From Acidimicrobiia bacterium (lineage in GTDB: Bacteria > Actinomycetota > Acidimicrobiia > Acidimicrobiales > Aldehydirespiratoraceae): 64,000 nucleotides of DNA. Positions 61,559 to 64,000 of this stretch are shown piece by piece. Where the stretch lies: contig JAJEHD010000010.1 in assembly GCA_022819505.1 (NCBI GenBank), positions 158,888-222,887 of the forward strand, given 5' to 3'. The stretch's first letter is position 1, and each line of letters starts with the position of its first letter. The position numbers were made by a program, and so were the translations under genes. The notes under the pieces are model-generated. The model was not told the origin of the DNA. It worked only from the letters and a program-made list of their open reading frames with translations, and searched no databases.

Positions 61559-64000
61559 TCACCCAGGGTCGGGGCCGTCTTGCACGATGACTGTGTCGGT
61601 GCCGGAGCGGCCGAACACCTCAGGGGCGTAGACTTCCTCGGCCTTGGCCGGGGGCACCACGAACGTGCCGGGGGTGGTGGCCCGGACGACGTAGCTGTAT
61701 TCGTGGGTGCCGGCCCACAGGTACGACGCGAAGGCCTCGGCCCGGTCGTCGCGGAGGTTCTGGTGCTCGTACCAGGTCCACCGCCACCACGAGTCGGCGG
61801 CCCCGCCTCGGCGGGCATCGACCTCGCCGGTCACCGCCAGTGCCGGGTTGAGCGCCTCGAAGCCCGCGGGCATGGGATCGACCAGCGCCATGTTGGTGCG
61901 CCGGCTGTCGTTGACCATGGTCACGGTGACCCGCACCTGGGCCCCGGCCAGCACATGCCACACACCGTCGTCGTCGAGCCACACGTCACCGGGATCGTCG
62001 ACCGCCTCGTAGCTGCGCTGCACCACGAAGCCCCGGTCCAACCAGTCCAGGTTGAGGTCGTCGGGGGCGTAGCGGAGACCGAGGCGGTAGTAGAGGCGGC
62101 CCTCCCCGTCCTTCTCGACGATGAGGTCGGAGTCGCCCGCGGCCAGCAGCTCCGCCATCGGGACCAGTGTCAGGGCGCGATCGGTGCTGCGCCCGGAGAA
62201 CGCGTGCTCGGCGGCGTAGAGGTCGCCGAGCCACACCCGGGCGACGAAGTCGGGATCGGTCGCCTCGAAGGCGGCGAAGTAGCGGTTCAGGGCCAGCAGG
62301 ATGAACGAGTTCTCCTGGACGTTGCTCCAGCGTCCCCTGATCCGGCTGGCCAGCAGTCCGGCCACGACCTTGGCTATGAGGTCCGACTCGGGAGCCATCG
62401 TGATCAGGGCATCGAGCACGACGGCGTCGGTGCGGCGGCTGGAATGCAGCAGCAGGTAGGCGTCCTCGCCGTAGTCCGTCACGAATGCGGCCGCCCCGGC
62501 GGTTTCGACGACCCGGTTGTTGAGGGCTCGCTCGATGCCGGCCTCGACGGCGTCGTCGTCCACTACCGGCCAGATCCAGGCGAGGGCGTCCGCCCCCAGA
62601 TCCGTGCCCCGGCGTTCCCAGAGGGCGCGGGCGGCGCGGGCGTCTCGATCACCGCCCAGCGACCGGACATGCAGCGCGTAGGCCGCCAGCATGTCCTTGC
62701 TTCGCTGGCTGTACTCGGCCGGGATCCGGTCCTCGATGGTCTCCAGGTACCAGTGCCCGCTGGCCATGACGTCACCCGACACGGTGAAGCCCTCGTTCCG
62801 GGCGACGATCAGAGCGTGCATCGCCTGGATCGACTGGTACGGGCTCGAAGGCCGGTTGCGCGACCACCATCCGAAGCCGCCGTCGCTGTTCTGGAGAGCC
62901 GACAGTTCGGCGATGTCACGGCGCACGGTGGCGTCGAGCTCGGCCGGGCCGGCGAGACCCTCGGCCTCGAACGCCCCGAGCACGTCGCGCAGCGCGGAGA
63001 TGGCCAGGATGCGGCTGGCGTAGGCATCGGCGCTGGCGTACCGGTATTCGGAGAGGTACAGCACGGCGTCGGTCAGAGCCTGGAGCGCGGTCGATGAGGT
63101 GTTGATCTCGAGCCCGCCGAACTGGGGAATCACGTCTCGAGGCGCCGCTATCGGCTGGACGACCGCGCCCCGGTCGACAACCCCGTAGGTGGCGAACGCC
63201 TCGCTGGTGGCCGGCGTGTACACCGGCAGAGCGACGATCTGGGCGTCGGCGTGGTCGCCCGACACCGCCGCCACCCGGAAGCGGGCTGTGCCCGGTGAGT
63301 CGGCTCGGGCCGGGAACCGGACCTCGACCCGGTCGTTGGCGGGCACCGTCACCCGTCGCCCCGGCGACACGGCCAGCTCGAGGTTGGAGGTCTGCACGAC
63401 CACATCCACCGTCATGGCGGAGTCGGTCTGGTTCTGGACCACGATCGGCAGTTCGAACTGGTCGCCGTAGTTCAGGAACCGGGGGGCCGAGGGCCTCACC
63501 TGGAGGGGCAGCCGTGCGGTTATGGCCGACTCGGCCGTGCCGAAGCGCTCGGCGCCGTGCACCGCGACCGCCATCACCCGGTAGCGGGTGAGGTTGTCGG
63601 GCAGGTCGAACTCCACGGTTGTCCGGCCGGTCGAGTCGGTGGCTGCGTCGGGGTCGAACAGTGCCAGCGCGTCGAGGTTCTCGCGGACATCGACCTGGAG
63701 TCCCGCCGATCCGGACCTACCGTCCTCGGAATCGGCGGCCTCCTCCGCCATGACCGCCTCGGCTGCTGCGAAGTCCTCCTCGATCAGGCGCACGAGCTCT
63801 TCGGGGCTCTCGAGCACGATGGTGCTCCTGCCTCGCGCCGTGCGCAGGTACGCCGTCCCGGGGCGGTAGAAGACATCGATGGGGTCGAGCAACTCGTAGC
63901 CCGACACGGCCAGCACCGCCTCGTCCACCACGATGAGAAGCACGTTGGCCCCCTGGACCGGAGCGCCGCCGGCGTCGTTGACCTGCACCGCGATGCTGGT
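61559..64000 (-). CDS. Alpha-2-macroglobulin family protein, C-terminal part
   Basis: About 813 residues to the window edge; the gene continues beyond. It covers an MG domain with DEAVLAVSGYELLDPIDVFY, the MG7/A2M domain with EFDLPDNLTRYRVMAVAVHG, the C3/CUB-like alpha-helical thioester domain (QNSDGGFGWWSRNRPSSPYQ) and the receptor-binding domain. Where thioester members have GCxEQ, this protein reads YRYASADAYASRI, so the thioester is absent. Bacterial A2Ms of this kind (YfaS-like) are periplasmic or surface protease traps; the signal peptide is outside the window. Confidence 0.88.
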   Translation of the reverse strand, partial: TSIAVQVNDAGGAPVQGANVLLIVVDEAVLAVSGYELLDPIDVFYRPGTAYLRTARGRSTIVLESPEELVRLIEEDFAAAEAVMAEEAADSEDGRSGSAGLQVDVRENLDALALFDPDAATDSTGRTTVEFDLPDNLTRYRVMAVAVHGAERFGTAESAITARLPLQVRPSAPRFLNYGDQFELPIVVQNQTDSAMTVDVVVQTSNLELAVSPGRRVTVPANDRVEVRFPARADSPGTARFRVAAVSGDHADAQIVALPVYTPATSEAFATYGVVDRGAVVQPIAAPRDVIPQFGGLEINTSSTALQALTDAVLYLSEYRYASADAYASRILAISALRDVLGAFEAEGLAGPAELDATVRRDIAELSALQNSDGGFGWWSRNRPSSPYQSIQAMHALIVARNEGFTVSGDVMASGHWYLETIEDRIPAEYSQRSKDMLAAYALHVRSLGGDRDARAARALWERRGTDLGADALAWIWPVVDDDAVEAGIERALNNRVVETAGAAAFVTDYGEDAYLLLHSSRRTDAVVLDALITMAPESDLIAKVVAGLLASRIRGRWSNVQENSFILLALNRYFAAFEATDPDFVARVWLGDLYAAEHAFSGRSTDRALTLVPMAELLAAGDSDLIVEKDGEGRLYYRLGLRYAPDDLNLDWLDRGFVVQRSYEAVDDPGDVWLDDDGVWHVLAGAQVRVTVTMVNDSRRTNMALVDPMPAGFEALNPALAVTGEVDARRGGAADSWWRWTWYEHQNLRDDRAEAFASYLWAGTHEYSYVVRATTPGTFVVPPAKAEEVYAPEVFGRSGTDTVIVQDGPDPG

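Overview
The window is high-GC DNA in which most genes have G or C at nearly every third codon position and many start with GTG. The gene content (Ku/LigD-type end joining, homodimeric AceE, a SenX3-like kinase next to pstSCAB-phoU, a folP2-gpgS pair, a DUF2510 membrane protein, SufC/SufS/SufU) points to an actinomycete, plausibly a lineage near Acidimicrobiia. This is inferred from gene families; no rRNA is present to confirm it.

Layout. 1-10.8 kb (mostly minus strand): the N-terminal part of a leucyl aminopeptidase, a LigD-type polymerase domain and Ku, a membrane protein, an M24 peptidase, then a lipoate/pyruvate-dehydrogenase block with an unusual LipB-LipA fusion, an E2 acyltransferase and a dihydrolipoamide dehydrogenase, followed by a TIGR01777 epimerase. 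10.9-11.3 kb: a toxin-antitoxin locus whose MazF-like toxin stops matching after about 19 codons. 11.3-34.4 kb (all plus strand): a defence and DNA-modification island. It encodes a TGT-like DNA transglycosylase (DpdA), DGQHR proteins (DpdB and an extra one paired with an HNH nuclease), and proteins fitting DpdC, DpdE, DpdF, DpdG, DpdH, DpdI, DpdJ, DpdK and DpdD. This is the 7-deazaguanine-in-DNA (Dpd) system. The genes are packed with 4-base overlaps. The helicase gene dpdJ carries a 2-base deletion that breaks its frame inside the QxxGRxGR region. No preQ0 biosynthesis genes lie in the window.

34.5-46.2 kb: RNase HI, the E1 subunit aceE (so the island separates E1 from E2/E3), an HhH-GPD protein, and two tandem thioredoxin-like lipoproteins. 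Each of these reads through an in-frame TGA exactly at the first position of its redox motif (UPTC and UPIC), followed at once by a SECIS-like hairpin; they are very probably selenoproteins. Next come a PHO-box-like promoter, pstS-pstC-pstA-pstB-phoU and a sensor kinase that lacks a normal start codon for its full membrane segment.

46.2-64 kb: a hydrolase with a Gly in place of the nucleophile Ser, a highly structured intergenic region, an acyl-CoA dehydrogenase, sufC-sufS-sufU, a HicAB toxin-antitoxin pair coupled to a UvrD-type helicase, folP2-like and gpgS-like genes, a DUF2510 membrane protein, a pterin dehydratase, a second suf block (sufD, Rieske ferredoxin, second sufC) without sufB, and the C-terminal part of a thioester-less alpha-2-macroglobulin. 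The two strongest observations are the tandem selenoproteins and the Dpd island with its extra HNH/DGQHR module and broken dpdJ.
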